DNA of 64,000 nucleotides from JBCDHN01 sp965224535 (GTDB lineage Bacteria; Verrucomicrobiota; Verrucomicrobiia; Verrucomicrobiales; DEV007): contig CBDCZR010000021.1 of the NCBI GenBank assembly GCA_965224535.1, positions 62,001 through 126,000 on the forward strand, given 5' to 3'. A model generated the notes under the pieces. The model had not been told where the DNA came from and made no database searches. It was given only the letters and a program-made list of their open reading frames with translations. Made by a program: the position numbers and the translations under genes. This document shows positions 44,268 to 52,949 of this stretch, piece by piece (the first letter of the stretch is position 1; the number at the start of each line of letters is the position of its first letter).

Positions 44268-44345
44268 TCTCGCCCCGGTCTCATGCCGTGGACGGCTTTC
44301 TTTGGCAAACGAATGGGGCACGGCGAATGTTTTTTTTGGAGATGA

Positions 44346-44507
44346 TGGTGGTTTGAGGTAAATCGTTGGATGATCGATCGAACCGACAACATTGGTATCC
44401 CAGCGCCCCATCTGTTTCGACAGGCCAATCCGGGCGACTGGATTTCCGTGGTGGCGAAAATGAAGCGCGAACTGAAAGCCGGAAACCTGCTTAGCTCCAA
44501 CCCATGA
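44346..44507 (+). pseudogene. C-terminal remnant of a TPR/glycosyltransferase-type protein upstream of DUF6165
   Basis: The frame (ATG 44370 if translated separately, 45 residues) reads RWMIDRTDNIGIPAPHLFRQ then ANPGDWISVVAKMKREL. This closely follows the end of TPR-containing glycosyltransferase-9-like proteins (WRWLLDR...PS..LFRQ...GDW..V...V..EL). The main body of such a protein is missing; the frame opens only at 44346. Its stop overlaps the next ATG as ATGA, so the original translational coupling has been kept. Whether the short peptide is made is unknown. Confidence 0.5.
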
Positions 44508-44893
44508 ACTCCAGACCAATCCAAATTGAAGTCTCAGCGGGCGAACTGATCGACAAAATCACGATTTTGCGGATTAAGTCCGGCCGTTTCTCCGATCCCC
44601 AAAAACTGCGCAGCGTGCAAACTGAGTTGGCCGCGCTCGAAAACACCCTGGAATCGCAAGAGCTTACCGTGCCTTCGGCGTTGTTTGCCGAATTGCAGGC
44701 CACAAACGAGAAATTGTGGGAAATTGAAGACCAAATCCGCGTTTGCGAGCGAAATGAGGATTTTGGCGAACGATTCGTCGAGCTGGCCCGCGCGGTATAT
44801 CGCACCAACGACGAGCGGTCGCGGCTAAAGGCTGAGATAAACCGCGAATGCCGCTCCCGCCTGCATGAAGAAAAGGACTACGCAGACTATTGA
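44504..44893 (+). CDS. DUF6165 family protein
   Basis: A 129-residue soluble helical protein beginning with IEVSAGELIDKITILRIKSG, the hallmark of DUF6165, followed by coiled-coil-like segments (LRSVQTELAALENTLESQEL, LWEIEDQIRVCE) and a conserved VYRTNDERSRLKAEIN. Members are usually found next to glycosyltransferase or TPR genes for surface polysaccharide synthesis; the upstream remnant fits that context. The start overlaps the remnant's stop as ATGA. Confidence 0.8.
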   Translation: MNSRPIQIEVSAGELIDKITILRIKSGRFSDPQKLRSVQTELAALENTLESQELTVPSALFAELQATNEKLWEIEDQIRVCERNEDFGERFVELARAVYRTNDERSRLKAEINRECRSRLHEEKDYADY

Positions 44894-44904
44894 GCCGAGC
44901 AAAT

Positions 44905-44933
44905 CCGCGACGGCAAAAAACTCCGTGCCGCGG
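44905..44933 (+). terminator. Possible terminator hairpin after DUF6165
   Basis: CCGCG plus ACGG (44905-44913) pair with CCGT and CGCGG (44923-44926, 44929-44933) around the loop CAAAAAACT, with a two-base bulge. T-rich sequence (ACTTTTGGTCGTTTTG) follows a few bases later. It lies 12 bases after the DUF6165 stop. The bulge and the delayed U tract make it a weak call. Confidence 0.4.
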
Positions 44934-44942
44934 AATTGACTT

Positions 44943-45482
44943 TTGGTCGTTTTGTTAGAGTGGAATGAATGGCCCAGGATTCAGCCGAAGAATCGAAATT
45001 CCCTTTCGCGGGAGCCCCAGCCGTCCATTCGGGACAAATTAATTGCCCTCGAACAATTGCGGGGTCGTACCGCCTCCGGCGAGCCTGAAGGCGCGGAAGC
45101 GGAATTGCCGGGCCTACTCCTCGCCAACTACTGGACGCCACATCCTGACGATGGCGGATTTACTGGATTCTACCCACTTGAGTTGCGTCGATTGGAGGAT
45201 GCTTCCTTCGGGATGTTCGCCCCAGCCGACGTGACGGAGCGCATGAACGAAGACACCAACGAACTGGAGATTTCGTTCCGGTTGGGGCCAACAGACGAAG
45301 AATTTTCGTTCGTGACACCGTTTGGCAAGGGCCTCGATCCTGGATTCATTCCGGCAATTAATGAAGCGTTGGCAAAGACCGGCGTTGGGCCGCGTTTCGT
45401 CCAGGCGCCGGATAGAATCGCCTGTTTTTTTCTGGCGGAGCCCGCCCATCAGCGCGCGATTTCCAGCGGGCTGCTGGAGTGA
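44943..45482 (+). CDS. Hypothetical protein with uncertain start
   Basis: A 179-codon frame from TTG 44943. The part from about codon 28 (PSIRDKLIALEQLRGR onwards) looks like a real globular protein: GFYPLELRRLEDASFGMF, ADVTERMNEDTNELEISFRL, and GVGPRFVQAPDRIACFFL. The first 27 codons look unnatural, while another frame with an ATG at 44968 reads MAQDSAEESKFPFAGAP over the same bases. A frameshift near 45010-45040 or an unrecognised start are both possible. I do not recognise the family. A 200-base AT-rich gap follows before lemA. Confidence 0.5.
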   Translation: MVVLLEWNEWPRIQPKNRNSLSREPQPSIRDKLIALEQLRGRTASGEPEGAEAELPGLLLANYWTPHPDDGGFTGFYPLELRRLEDASFGMFAPADVTERMNEDTNELEISFRLGPTDEEFSFVTPFGKGLDPGFIPAINEALAKTGVGPRFVQAPDRIACFFLAEPAHQRAISSGLLE

Positions 45483-45682
45483 CGAAAAACAGCCTTATCT
45501 GTTGCCGTGGCGCGCCTATTTTCACGGCAAACGACTGGGAATTCCCGCGTCAAAACCGACTGCAACCCGGGGAGGGTGAGCAGAGGGCTGAATTTGATAA
45601 ATTCATAATTTCCATAATTTTAGTGGCTCTTGATTGCTCTTTTTGCTAAATTTTAGCCTCCTAGAAACAAAAACTCACACTC

Positions 45683-46279
45683 ATGGACTGGTCACTTCTC
45701 ATTTTCGCCGCCATTCTTGGCTTCGCTGGCCTCGGCATTGCCGGGATCTACAACAACCTCGTCAAACTGCGCAACCGCTACCGCAACGCGTTCTCCCAAA
45801 TCGACGTGCAGCTCAAACGCCGGCACGATTTGATCCCAAACCTGGTGGAGACGGCCCGCAGCTACATGAAGCACGAACGCGAGACCTTGGAAGCCGTGAT
45901 TCGCGCGCGAAATATCGCCGAGAGCGCCCGCCAGGAAGCAGCGGCCGAACCTGGGAACACCTCCGCGATGACCTCCCTGATGAACGCGGAATCGTCTCTG
46001 GGCGGGTTTTTGGGGCGGCTTTTGGCGGTTTCCGAGTCGTACCCGGATCTCAAGGCCAACCAGACGATGAAGCAGTTGACCGAAGAGTTGACTTCCACGG
46101 AAAATCGCGTCGCGTTCGCCCGCCAGTCGTATAACGACAACGCCACGAAATATAACACGGTGGTGGAAACTTTTCCGGCCATCCTGGTGGCCAGTTTCTT
46201 CCAATTCGGCACCGCTACGTTGTACGAGCTGCAGGATCACTCCGAGCGCGAGCCGGTTGAGGTGTCCTTCGCTGCATAG
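45683..46279 (+). CDS. lemA: LemA family protein
   Basis: A 198-residue protein: one N-terminal membrane helix (SLLIFAAILGFAGLGIAGIY) followed by the LemA helical bundle with YNNLVKLRNRYRNAFSQIDV, QLKRRHDLIPNLVETARSYM, and the typical ENRVAFARQSYNDNATKYNT and FPAILVASFFQFG. LemA proteins are often encoded with HtpX-like M48 peptidases or TPM-domain proteins, and an M48 gene follows here within 17 bases. About 200 bases of AT-rich sequence upstream (especially 45590-45660) probably contain the promoter of this pair. Confidence 0.92.
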   Translation: MDWSLLIFAAILGFAGLGIAGIYNNLVKLRNRYRNAFSQIDVQLKRRHDLIPNLVETARSYMKHERETLEAVIRARNIAESARQEAAAEPGNTSAMTSLMNAESSLGGFLGRLLAVSESYPDLKANQTMKQLTEELTSTENRVAFARQSYNDNATKYNTVVETFPAILVASFFQFGTATLYELQDHSEREPVEVSFAA

Positions 46280-46296
46280 TAGCCGAAAACGATGTG

Positions 46297-48165
46297 ATGC
46301 ATTTTGAAGAGCATCAGGAAAAAGCGCTCGGCAGGAGCCGAGCGTTCTATTTTTACTTCGCTCTGGCCGTCCTGGGAGTGGTCGCCGCGGTTTACGCGTT
46401 TTTGGTGCTGTTGATCAGCCCGTTTGAGGGCATTGCAAGCTGGGCGGACTTCAATCTTTGGCGGCCAAAGATGATGCTTTGGGTTGGATTGACCACATCC
46501 GGGATGATTGGCGTGGATGCTTATCTCAAAATCAAGGAACTTTCCAAAGGCGGCTGGGTTGTGGCAAAATTGCTGCGAGCGCGGCCCGTCGATTTTAACA
46601 CCAAAGTGCCGGAGGAACGGAAATTGCACAACGTGGTCGAAGAAATGGCTCTAGCGGCCGGAATCCGCGCTCCAGACGTCTACATCCTGGATTCTGACGT
46701 CCATGCCATCAACGCGTTTGCCGTGGGAATTGAAATTGACGATGCCGTGGTCGGATTAACCAAGGGAGCGGTCCGCTATCTATCCAGGGATGAGTTGCAA
46801 GGGCTCATCGCGCACGAATTTTCCCACATTCTCAACGGCGATATGCGGCATAACACGCGGATGATCGGTTTTCTGCATGGAATGGAGTGCGTAGCCGCTT
46901 TGGGCCGGTTTTTGGACGAACGATCGGGAAAGAGCAATCCGCTGGCAATTCTAGGCATAGGGCTTGTTATCATTGGCTACGGCGGTGTTCTGGTTGGCAA
47001 GCTGCTGAAGCTTGCCGCTTGCCGCCAACGCGAATTTTTGGCGGACGCTTCCGCGGTGCAATTTACCCGCAATCCTGAAGCGGTGGCCGGCGTGTTGAAA
47101 AAGATCGGAAGCATGCCGTCCGGTTCGATGATTTCCAATCGCAATGCGGCGCTGTATAGCCACATGTTCTTCAATCAAACCATCAACGGGCTGCTATCCT
47201 CTCATCCGCCGCTAGATGAGCGCATTACCCGAATCGAGCCGCGCTGGGACGGCCAATATATTCAGGTTGAAGTGCCGGAATTGCGCCAAGATCTGAAGCA
47301 AGAGCGCCAACGCGTGCTTCGACAGCATGCCCGGCCGTCGATTCCGGATAATATCCAGCCGATGGACGCGCAAGAACCGGCGTTGGGGCCGGTTTTGGAG
47401 GCTGTACCCAAAATGTTGCTCAGAACTCTGGATAGCCCCGCCGGCGCACAGGCCCTGTTCTTCAGCCTGCTTTTGCCGAGAGGCGAGGATCGCAATCAAG
47501 CCAAGGCATTTGCCCAACAATTCGGTTACCCGCTGGTTCCCGAGAAAATCGCGCGATTTGACGAATCGCTCGACACCTTGACCGCCGCCGAAAAGCTGGC
47601 GCTGATCGACCGCGCCATCCCGTTCGTGAAAACGCTGTGTCCCGCGGAATTCGAGCGTTTTTCCGAGATTGTGGAGAGCCTCATGAACTGGGATCAGCAC
47701 CTCGACTTGTTCGAGTTCACCGTTCACAAGATTCTGTGGCGGCACGTGCAACTTTTCTACGCCGACCGCGACGAACCACCGGTCGAATTCGAGCATTTTG
47801 GTGAAATCGTCGAAGCCGCCAACGTCCTGTTGTCCACCGTCGTCCACCTGGGAAGCGACGATCCCGCCGAAACCAAGGCCGCCTTCCGCATCGCCGCCTG
47901 CGACATCGAATTCGAGCTTGGCGGTGAGCTGACATTCCTGGGCCGCGAGGCGTGCGATTATGCCGCCATCGACGCCGCGCTCGATCGATTCGACCGCTCC
48001 ACGCCGGCGATGAAAACCACACTCCTCCGCGCATTGACCCAAGCCGCGATGGCCGACAACGTCATTCGCGACGCTGAAGCCAACATTTTGCGGGCCATCG
48101 CCGACGTTTTGGGCATGGATGCGCCGAAATTCGACGAATCCGTCCCCGAACGGCTCTCCGCTTGA
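46297..48165 (+). CDS. Membrane M48 (HtpX/Ste24-type) peptidase with a TerB-like C-terminal domain
   Basis: A 622-residue protein with two N-terminal membrane helices (about 18-41 and 58-75), then an M48 domain with zinc site HEFSH (173-177), a second pair of hydrophobic segments, and the third ligand in REFLADASAVQF (around 248). After the peptidase domain (to about 350) there is a roughly 270-residue helical extension; its last part (AFRIAACDIEFELGG, LLRALTQAAMADNVIRD, AEANILRAIADVLG) resembles the TerB/tellurite-resistance helical domain. ATG 46297 is preferred over the overlapping GTG 46294. Paired with LemA, it probably acts in membrane protein quality control. Confidence 0.87.
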   Translation: MHFEEHQEKALGRSRAFYFYFALAVLGVVAAVYAFLVLLISPFEGIASWADFNLWRPKMMLWVGLTTSGMIGVDAYLKIKELSKGGWVVAKLLRARPVDFNTKVPEERKLHNVVEEMALAAGIRAPDVYILDSDVHAINAFAVGIEIDDAVVGLTKGAVRYLSRDELQGLIAHEFSHILNGDMRHNTRMIGFLHGMECVAALGRFLDERSGKSNPLAILGIGLVIIGYGGVLVGKLLKLAACRQREFLADASAVQFTRNPEAVAGVLKKIGSMPSGSMISNRNAALYSHMFFNQTINGLLSSHPPLDERITRIEPRWDGQYIQVEVPELRQDLKQERQRVLRQHARPSIPDNIQPMDAQEPALGPVLEAVPKMLLRTLDSPAGAQALFFSLLLPRGEDRNQAKAFAQQFGYPLVPEKIARFDESLDTLTAAEKLALIDRAIPFVKTLCPAEFERFSEIVESLMNWDQHLDLFEFTVHKILWRHVQLFYADRDEPPVEFEHFGEIVEAANVLLSTVVHLGSDDPAETKAAFRIAACDIEFELGGELTFLGREACDYAAIDAALDRFDRSTPAMKTTLLRALTQAAMADNVIRDAEANILRAIADVLGMDAPKFDESVPERLSA

Positions 48166-48172
48166 GCGAAAT

Positions 48173-49552
48173 TTAGCGGTAGTCGATCCGGATCCCGTCC
48201 TTGCGCAGTTTTTCGTAAACTTCCTCGCTCAACGCCGCAAAATCGCGCCCGCGCAGCAACTGATCGGCGGCAGCTTTGCGGGAATCTTCGCCCTGGTCCA
48301 GCGCGCGCAGGTAACTCGCCACCCCCGAGCCATCGCCCTCGCCATCCAGGTGCAGGAAGTAGTACATCAGCACATTGGCGGAGCGATAATTGTAGGTTGC
48401 GCCCCCGCCGAGCAATGCGCCGCTCCAAGAGCTGTGAGTCATGGTCATGAGCGATTCCAGCGGCACCATGGGGAAGGAATTTCCGCTCACCGGGTAGGCC
48501 ATGATGGAGTCCTCAACGTTGCCGGCCATGTTTTTGAGGGTGTAGCGGCCCTTGTTGTAGCGGGCGGCCTCCACGTACTCCGCCAGGCCTTCCACAAACC
48601 AGACCGGCCAGCGCGAAAGCCATTTGTGCGTCACCTGGTGGGCGATTTCGTGCTTCAAGGTGCCGCTATCCTCGCCGGCTTCCAAAATCCAGCGCGTGCC
48701 GGTCCATTTCACGCCCAAATTCGGCAGCGGAATCATGATTTTGTTCTGGCCGGTCATGTAAACGCCCGCGCTTCCTGCCGGGCCGCCGGCGGAGGCGTAC
48801 TCGGCCCGGGTTTCGTAGAGTTCCGTCACAAAATAGCCCCCTTCGCGCGGTTCGGGATCGAAACCGACCGGCAGGGCTTTCACGACCTCAAACGTGGCCT
48901 CGAAAATGCGCGAAAACTCCTTCACCACGCTGATGGACAGCCGCGTGGTGGTGCGAAATTCAAAGTGAGGGCTGCGGTAGACGAATTTCCAGCCTTCCAC
49001 GCCGCCTTCCACCTCCTGGATCTCCATGTTTTTGGGTGATTCGACGAAATCCGGCCATTCGCCGACCTGCACCGGCCGATTGTCGACCCAACGCCGCACC
49101 AGACGCTGATCCAGCGCGCTGAGCCGCTCCACCGGGAAGCTGAAAACGCCGCGCTTGGTGCGCAACTGCACTTTTGCCCCGTCGAAATTTTCCAGCAGGC
49201 CCTCGATCACTTTTCCGTCGCTGCTGGTCCATTTTCGCGCGGTTTCAGACAGCGTGGCGGCCATTTTCGTCTCCTTGGCGATTTGATCGGCGCCCAGCTC
49301 GGTTTCTTCCTTTTGCCGCGCGACAAAATTGGCGATGTAGCGCTTGTCGGGATCGCCCAGCTTGGAAAGCGAGATGTTTCCCCGGCGTCCGTCCGGCATT
49401 TTCAGCACCACGCGGTCGCCATCCACTTCAACCAGTGTTCCGACCCAGTAGCGGCCTTCGGGAGTGCGCCATTTTCGCTCCTCTTCTTGCGCGGCGGCGA
49501 AATTGGCGATCGAGAGCAGAAAACCCAGGAAAAGTGGCAACGACGCGTTCAT
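48173..49552 (-). CDS. Secreted gluzincin-like peptidase with SHD1-type domains
   Basis: A 459-residue protein: signal peptide MNASLPLFLGFLLSIANFAAA, then two SHD1-like beta domains (RKWRTPEGRYWVGTLVEVDG and RKWTSSDGKVIEGLLENFDG), then a metallopeptidase-like domain. The zinc site is KHEIAHQ near residue 300 with a second-ligand helix WFVEGLAEYVE about 15 residues on, which is the gluzincin arrangement. SHD1-type domains plus such peptidase domains occur widely in secreted PVC proteins. It is convergent with the M48 gene (7-base gap). ATG 49552 is chosen because it gives the signal peptide directly. Confidence 0.78.
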   Translation of the reverse strand: MNASLPLFLGFLLSIANFAAAQEEERKWRTPEGRYWVGTLVEVDGDRVVLKMPDGRRGNISLSKLGDPDKRYIANFVARQKEETELGADQIAKETKMAATLSETARKWTSSDGKVIEGLLENFDGAKVQLRTKRGVFSFPVERLSALDQRLVRRWVDNRPVQVGEWPDFVESPKNMEIQEVEGGVEGWKFVYRSPHFEFRTTTRLSISVVKEFSRIFEATFEVVKALPVGFDPEPREGGYFVTELYETRAEYASAGGPAGSAGVYMTGQNKIMIPLPNLGVKWTGTRWILEAGEDSGTLKHEIAHQVTHKWLSRWPVWFVEGLAEYVEAARYNKGRYTLKNMAGNVEDSIMAYPVSGNSFPMVPLESLMTMTHSSWSGALLGGGATYNYRSANVLMYYFLHLDGEGDGSGVASYLRALDQGEDSRKAAADQLLRGRDFAALSEEVYEKLRKDGIRIDYR

Positions 49553-49601
49553 AAACAAGGGAATAGCGGCGCTTTGGGCAAAAGTAAAGGGGCCAAAGGC
49601 G

Positions 49602-51182
49602 TCACTTTGCGACGAATTCTTGCCAAAACCGCTCGGTTTGGCCGGAATCCGGCCGCAGTTCCAAAACCACCTCGCGAGGCAGGCGGCGCGGCAAATCCGG
49701 CCCATCGAGGCAGCGATAACCCAGCCGCCACATTTTGGCCCAGTGCTCCAGGTTCAAATCGTGAGAATTTTCCGTAATTCGTTTGGTGGAGGCCGGCAAA
49801 TTGCCCAAAACCGGCAACCGCGAGAAAATCCGCCCGCCGCCGTTGTTGATGACCACAAACCGCCGCTTGGCTTGGGGCAAATCTCGCAAAATCCAGGGCG
49901 CGGCCAAATCGTAGAGCGCGGTCAAATCGCCGAAAACGCCCCACGATTCCGCAGCGTCCGCGGTTAGGCCCAAAAACGTGGAAAGGTTGCCGTCGATGCC
50001 GTTTGCGCCGCGATTTGCCCGAATTTCGAAGCCGCGGCCGTCAAATGTCGCCGCCAGGTTCCATTCGCGGATGGGGAGGCTGTTGCCGAGGAAAATGGAG
50101 GCCTCGGGCGCGATTTGCCGGGAGAGCGCGCGAATCAGGCTCGGCTCGCTGAGCGGGAATTCGTCCAGCAGCTTGGTTAGGCGCGGTTCGCGGGAACGGT
50201 CGGCTTCCAGGATCGGGCTGGCGGTCTCGGCGTCGGGGCCGGGACGCTCAAATTTCACCTCGGGCAGCTCGTCGAGCACCTGGCTTTTGCGCGCCAAACC
50301 GGAAAATCCGCGCGCCAACAGCGAAACGACGTCAATTTCCGGCCGATCCTCCAAATCGCGCCAAAACCGGCAACTCGGCACCCCGCCAATGCGCAAAACG
50401 CGGCGGGGAACGTGAGTTTTGAGCACATTTTCGCCGCCGCGCAGCATCCACGGCTGAAGTTCGGACGCCTCGCGCAGGCAACTGGTGGCGTCGGCCAAAA
50501 TCGGCACGTTGAGCTGGGCGAGAAGCTTCCGGACGGGTTCGCGGTCGTCCCGGCCCAGGGCTCCGAGCAGAACGAGGTCCGGGAGAATGAACGGCTCAGG
50601 ATGCGGGTTAGGCGGCGGCGGTTGAAGGGAGGCTTGCGGCGGGGATTTTCGCCGTTTGCCGGCAGTTTTCGGCTTGCCGGCGCCGGTGGCCGACACAAGC
50701 GGCTCGTCCAGGCAAATGTTGAGGTGCGCGGGGCCCCAACCGTCCCAGCGCGACAGGTCAAAATCGTCATCCTCCACGTCCCAGCAATCGCGGGCGTACA
50801 TGCAGAAAATTCCCGCCTGCTCGATGGCCTGCGGAGCGCCGGAATTTCGGAACGCCTTGGGCCGGTCCGCGGTGATGCAGAGCAGGGGCGCGCGCAGGTA
50901 GGTGGCCTCGATCAGCGCCGGAAACAGCTCCGCAGCCGCCGTCCCGGAGGTCGTCACCACGGCGACGGGAGCCATCAAATCCCGGCAGCGGCCCAACGCG
51001 AAAAACGCGGCGCTGCGTTCCTCAAAAAACGGCCAAACCCGCGCCTCACACCGCAAAATTTCCAAAACCAGCGGGCTGTTGCGCGAACCGGCGCAGACCG
51101 CGAATTCACGCACGCCGATTTCCAGGCAACGGCCGATGGTCGTTTGGGCCAATTTCTCGCTCGGAGACATGGCCGGGTTCAT
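49602..51182 (-). CDS. menD: 2-succinyl-5-enolpyruvyl-6-hydroxy-3-cyclohexene-1-carboxylate synthase
   Basis: A 526-residue thiamine-diphosphate enzyme of menaquinone synthesis. N-terminal signature CAGSRNSPLVLEI and the cofactor-activating glutamate region PFFEERSAAFFALG are typical of MenD; RPKAFRNSGAPQAIEQ and the C-terminal ThDP/Mg site GDLTALYDLAAPWIL...VINNGGGRIFSRLPV complete it. A proline- and basic-rich linker (about 175-195) interrupts the middle domain and looks like a low-complexity insertion. A start at the second methionine (MSPSEK) four codons later is equally possible. No other men gene is adjacent. Confidence 0.92.
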   Translation of the reverse strand: MNPAMSPSEKLAQTTIGRCLEIGVREFAVCAGSRNSPLVLEILRCEARVWPFFEERSAAFFALGRCRDLMAPVAVVTTSGTAAAELFPALIEATYLRAPLLCITADRPKAFRNSGAPQAIEQAGIFCMYARDCWDVEDDDFDLSRWDGWGPAHLNICLDEPLVSATGAGKPKTAGKRRKSPPQASLQPPPPNPHPEPFILPDLVLLGALGRDDREPVRKLLAQLNVPILADATSCLREASELQPWMLRGGENVLKTHVPRRVLRIGGVPSCRFWRDLEDRPEIDVVSLLARGFSGLARKSQVLDELPEVKFERPGPDAETASPILEADRSREPRLTKLLDEFPLSEPSLIRALSRQIAPEASIFLGNSLPIREWNLAATFDGRGFEIRANRGANGIDGNLSTFLGLTADAAESWGVFGDLTALYDLAAPWILRDLPQAKRRFVVINNGGGRIFSRLPVLGNLPASTKRITENSHDLNLEHWAKMWRLGYRCLDGPDLPRRLPREVVLELRPDSGQTERFWQEFVAK

Positions 51183-51203
51183 CGCCTGCGAATTGCGGCG
51201 ATG

Positions 51204-52289
51204 CTAGGGGAAAAAATCGCCAATCGGTCCGCCCAGCAAAATTTCGATCGGCAATTTCTCGGTTTCGTACTCGTACGGGGGCGGGTTCCAGGCAAAATCC
51301 GGGTAGTCCTCGCGAGTTCGGCGAAGAATCTCCAAACCCGTGCGGAACGGGAGAAAATCCTCGCGATCGGTGACGTGAATCTGCGCGCCGTGACAGACGG
51401 TTTCGGCGTGTTTTTGAAACGTGGGTTCAAAGGAGACGGCCCGGAAATGGCAACCGGGCAAGCCCAGATTGTTGAGGCGCTTTGCGTAAGCCTCGGGATC
51501 GATCCAAGGTGCGCCGAACAGTTCGAACGGGTGGGTGGTTCCGCGGCCTTCGCTGAGGTTGGTCCCCTCCAGCAGACACATGCCGGGGTAGACAATCGCG
51601 GTGTCCAGGGTGGGCATGTTAGGGCTGGGCATCACCCAAGGCAGCCCGGTGTCGTCGTGCCACATTTCAGGCTCCCAACCGGTCACCGGCAGGATGGTGA
51701 GATCGCAACTGGCGCGCTTGAAAAACACGTCGCAGGCCAACTGACCGATGTTTTGGCCGTGGCGGACCGGCAGGGGATGCAGGCCGACGAAGGAGAGGTA
51801 ATCCGGATGTTGCGGCTCACCCTCGGTGGCGATGCCGTTGAGCGGATTTGGCCGGTCGGCCACCACCACCTCAATTCCGGCCTCCATGCAGGCTTCCATG
51901 CACAGCAACAGCGTCCAGATGAAGGTGTAGTAGCGCGCGCCCACGTCCATCAGGTCCACGAACAGGACGTCCAGCCCTTCCAGCATTTCCGGCGTGGGTT
52001 TGCGGTGCTGGCCGTAGAGGCTGTGGACGGGAATTTTCAGCCGGGGGTGCTGGTAGCTGCGCCACTCCACCATGTTGTCCTGCGTGGTGCCGGTGAAACC
52101 GTGCTGCGGGCCGAACAAGGCGCTGAGCCGGATCATGCCGTCCTCGTCCATCCATTCCAACTCGTCCAGCGTGGGCTCCAGCCGGCTGTTCGTGGAGGCT
52201 CCGTGAAGCAGGGCGCCGACTTTCAGATCCGTCCTCTCGAACGGCCAAAGATTCGGCAATCGGTCGACTGGCAGAACTACGCGGCTCAT
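51204..52289 (-). CDS. namZ: DUF1343 protein, exo-beta-N-acetylmuramidase (NamZ-type)
   Basis: A 361-residue DUF1343 protein with FGPQHGFTG, VHSLYG, FVDLMDVGARYYTFIWTL, VADRPNPL and YPGMCLLEGTNLSEGRGTTHPFEL in the family order. The characterised family member NamZ removes terminal MurNAc from peptidoglycan fragments. No export signal is visible at the N-terminus, which matches neither a typical secreted version nor excludes use on imported fragments. It is 8 bases downstream of the OmpH-like gene and 21 bases upstream of menD, so transcribed together with them. Confidence 0.85.
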   Translation of the reverse strand: MSRVVLPVDRLPNLWPFERTDLKVGALLHGASTNSRLEPTLDELEWMDEDGMIRLSALFGPQHGFTGTTQDNMVEWRSYQHPRLKIPVHSLYGQHRKPTPEMLEGLDVLFVDLMDVGARYYTFIWTLLLCMEACMEAGIEVVVADRPNPLNGIATEGEPQHPDYLSFVGLHPLPVRHGQNIGQLACDVFFKRASCDLTILPVTGWEPEMWHDDTGLPWVMPSPNMPTLDTAIVYPGMCLLEGTNLSEGRGTTHPFELFGAPWIDPEAYAKRLNNLGLPGCHFRAVSFEPTFQKHAETVCHGAQIHVTDREDFLPFRTGLEILRRTREDYPDFAWNPPPYEYETEKLPIEILLGGPIGDFFP

Positions 52290-52297
52290 GGCTAGAC

Positions 52298-52858
52298 CTA
52301 CTTTCCGGCTTTGACGAGGGCGACGACTTGGCTGGTGATGTCCGTCGCGCCCGGGCTGTGAATCACCTGCGGCAGTCCGTTGGCGGATTGGGCGGATTTG
52401 TCCAAAATGACCGCGTAGGTTCCCGCCGCGTTAAATTTGGCGATGGTGGCGGAGATTTCGCCGAGAATTTTGCGCCGTTCGTCCACGAAGGCGGTTTGCA
52501 GGTCGTTGGTCTGGGTGGTGCGCAGCGTGGCGATTTCTTTTTCCAGTTTGGTGGCCTGATCCAGCAGCGTTTTGGCCTTGGTTTTGTCCGTGCTGCTGGC
52601 GCTGGAGCCGGCGGCGACCAATTTTTGCGTAACGGCCTGGTGTTGGCGCAAAACGTCCTCCAGCTCCTTCTTTTTGGCGACAAACACCTCGCGGGACGCC
52701 TTTTGCTTTGCTTCCAGCGCCGTTTCCGCAGCCGCGGTTTTGGGATGGGCCTTGAAAACCGCGGTCAGGTCGACCACGGCGATTTTCGGGGCGGAATTCT
52801 GCGCGGAAGCCAGACCGCACAAGACGAGCGAGAGGAGGGGGATCGATGCAAATTTCAC
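52298..52858 (-). CDS. OmpH/Skp-family periplasmic chaperone
   Basis: A 186-residue protein with signal peptide MKFASIPLLSLVLCGLASAQ followed by KIAVVDLTAVFKAHPKT, the usual OmpH start, a long coiled-coil arm (about 45-130), and a closing beta segment (YAVILDKSAQSANGLPQVIHS) typical of Skp/OmpH. Such trimers hold unfolded outer-membrane proteins in the periplasm. The usual neighbours (bamA, lpxD) are not here; it heads a short operon with namZ and menD. Confidence 0.88.
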   Translation of the reverse strand: MKFASIPLLSLVLCGLASAQNSAPKIAVVDLTAVFKAHPKTAAAETALEAKQKASREVFVAKKKELEDVLRQHQAVTQKLVAAGSSASSTDKTKAKTLLDQATKLEKEIATLRTTQTNDLQTAFVDERRKILGEISATIAKFNAAGTYAVILDKSAQSANGLPQVIHSPGATDITSQVVALVKAGK

Positions 52859-52949
52859 CTGGCTACGGTCCCGGACTCCCGGGCGAAGTCAAGTTTGCCG
52901 AAAATCCGCGTTCGCAAAATCAGGGAGGCTGGAGGAGGATTCCGCCGTT

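Noticed and set aside
45590..45665. Specific -35/-10 promoter for lemA
   Set aside because: The stretch is AT-rich and promoter-like, but every TTGA-type box I could place had a spacing of 11-13 bases, so no defined promoter is claimed.
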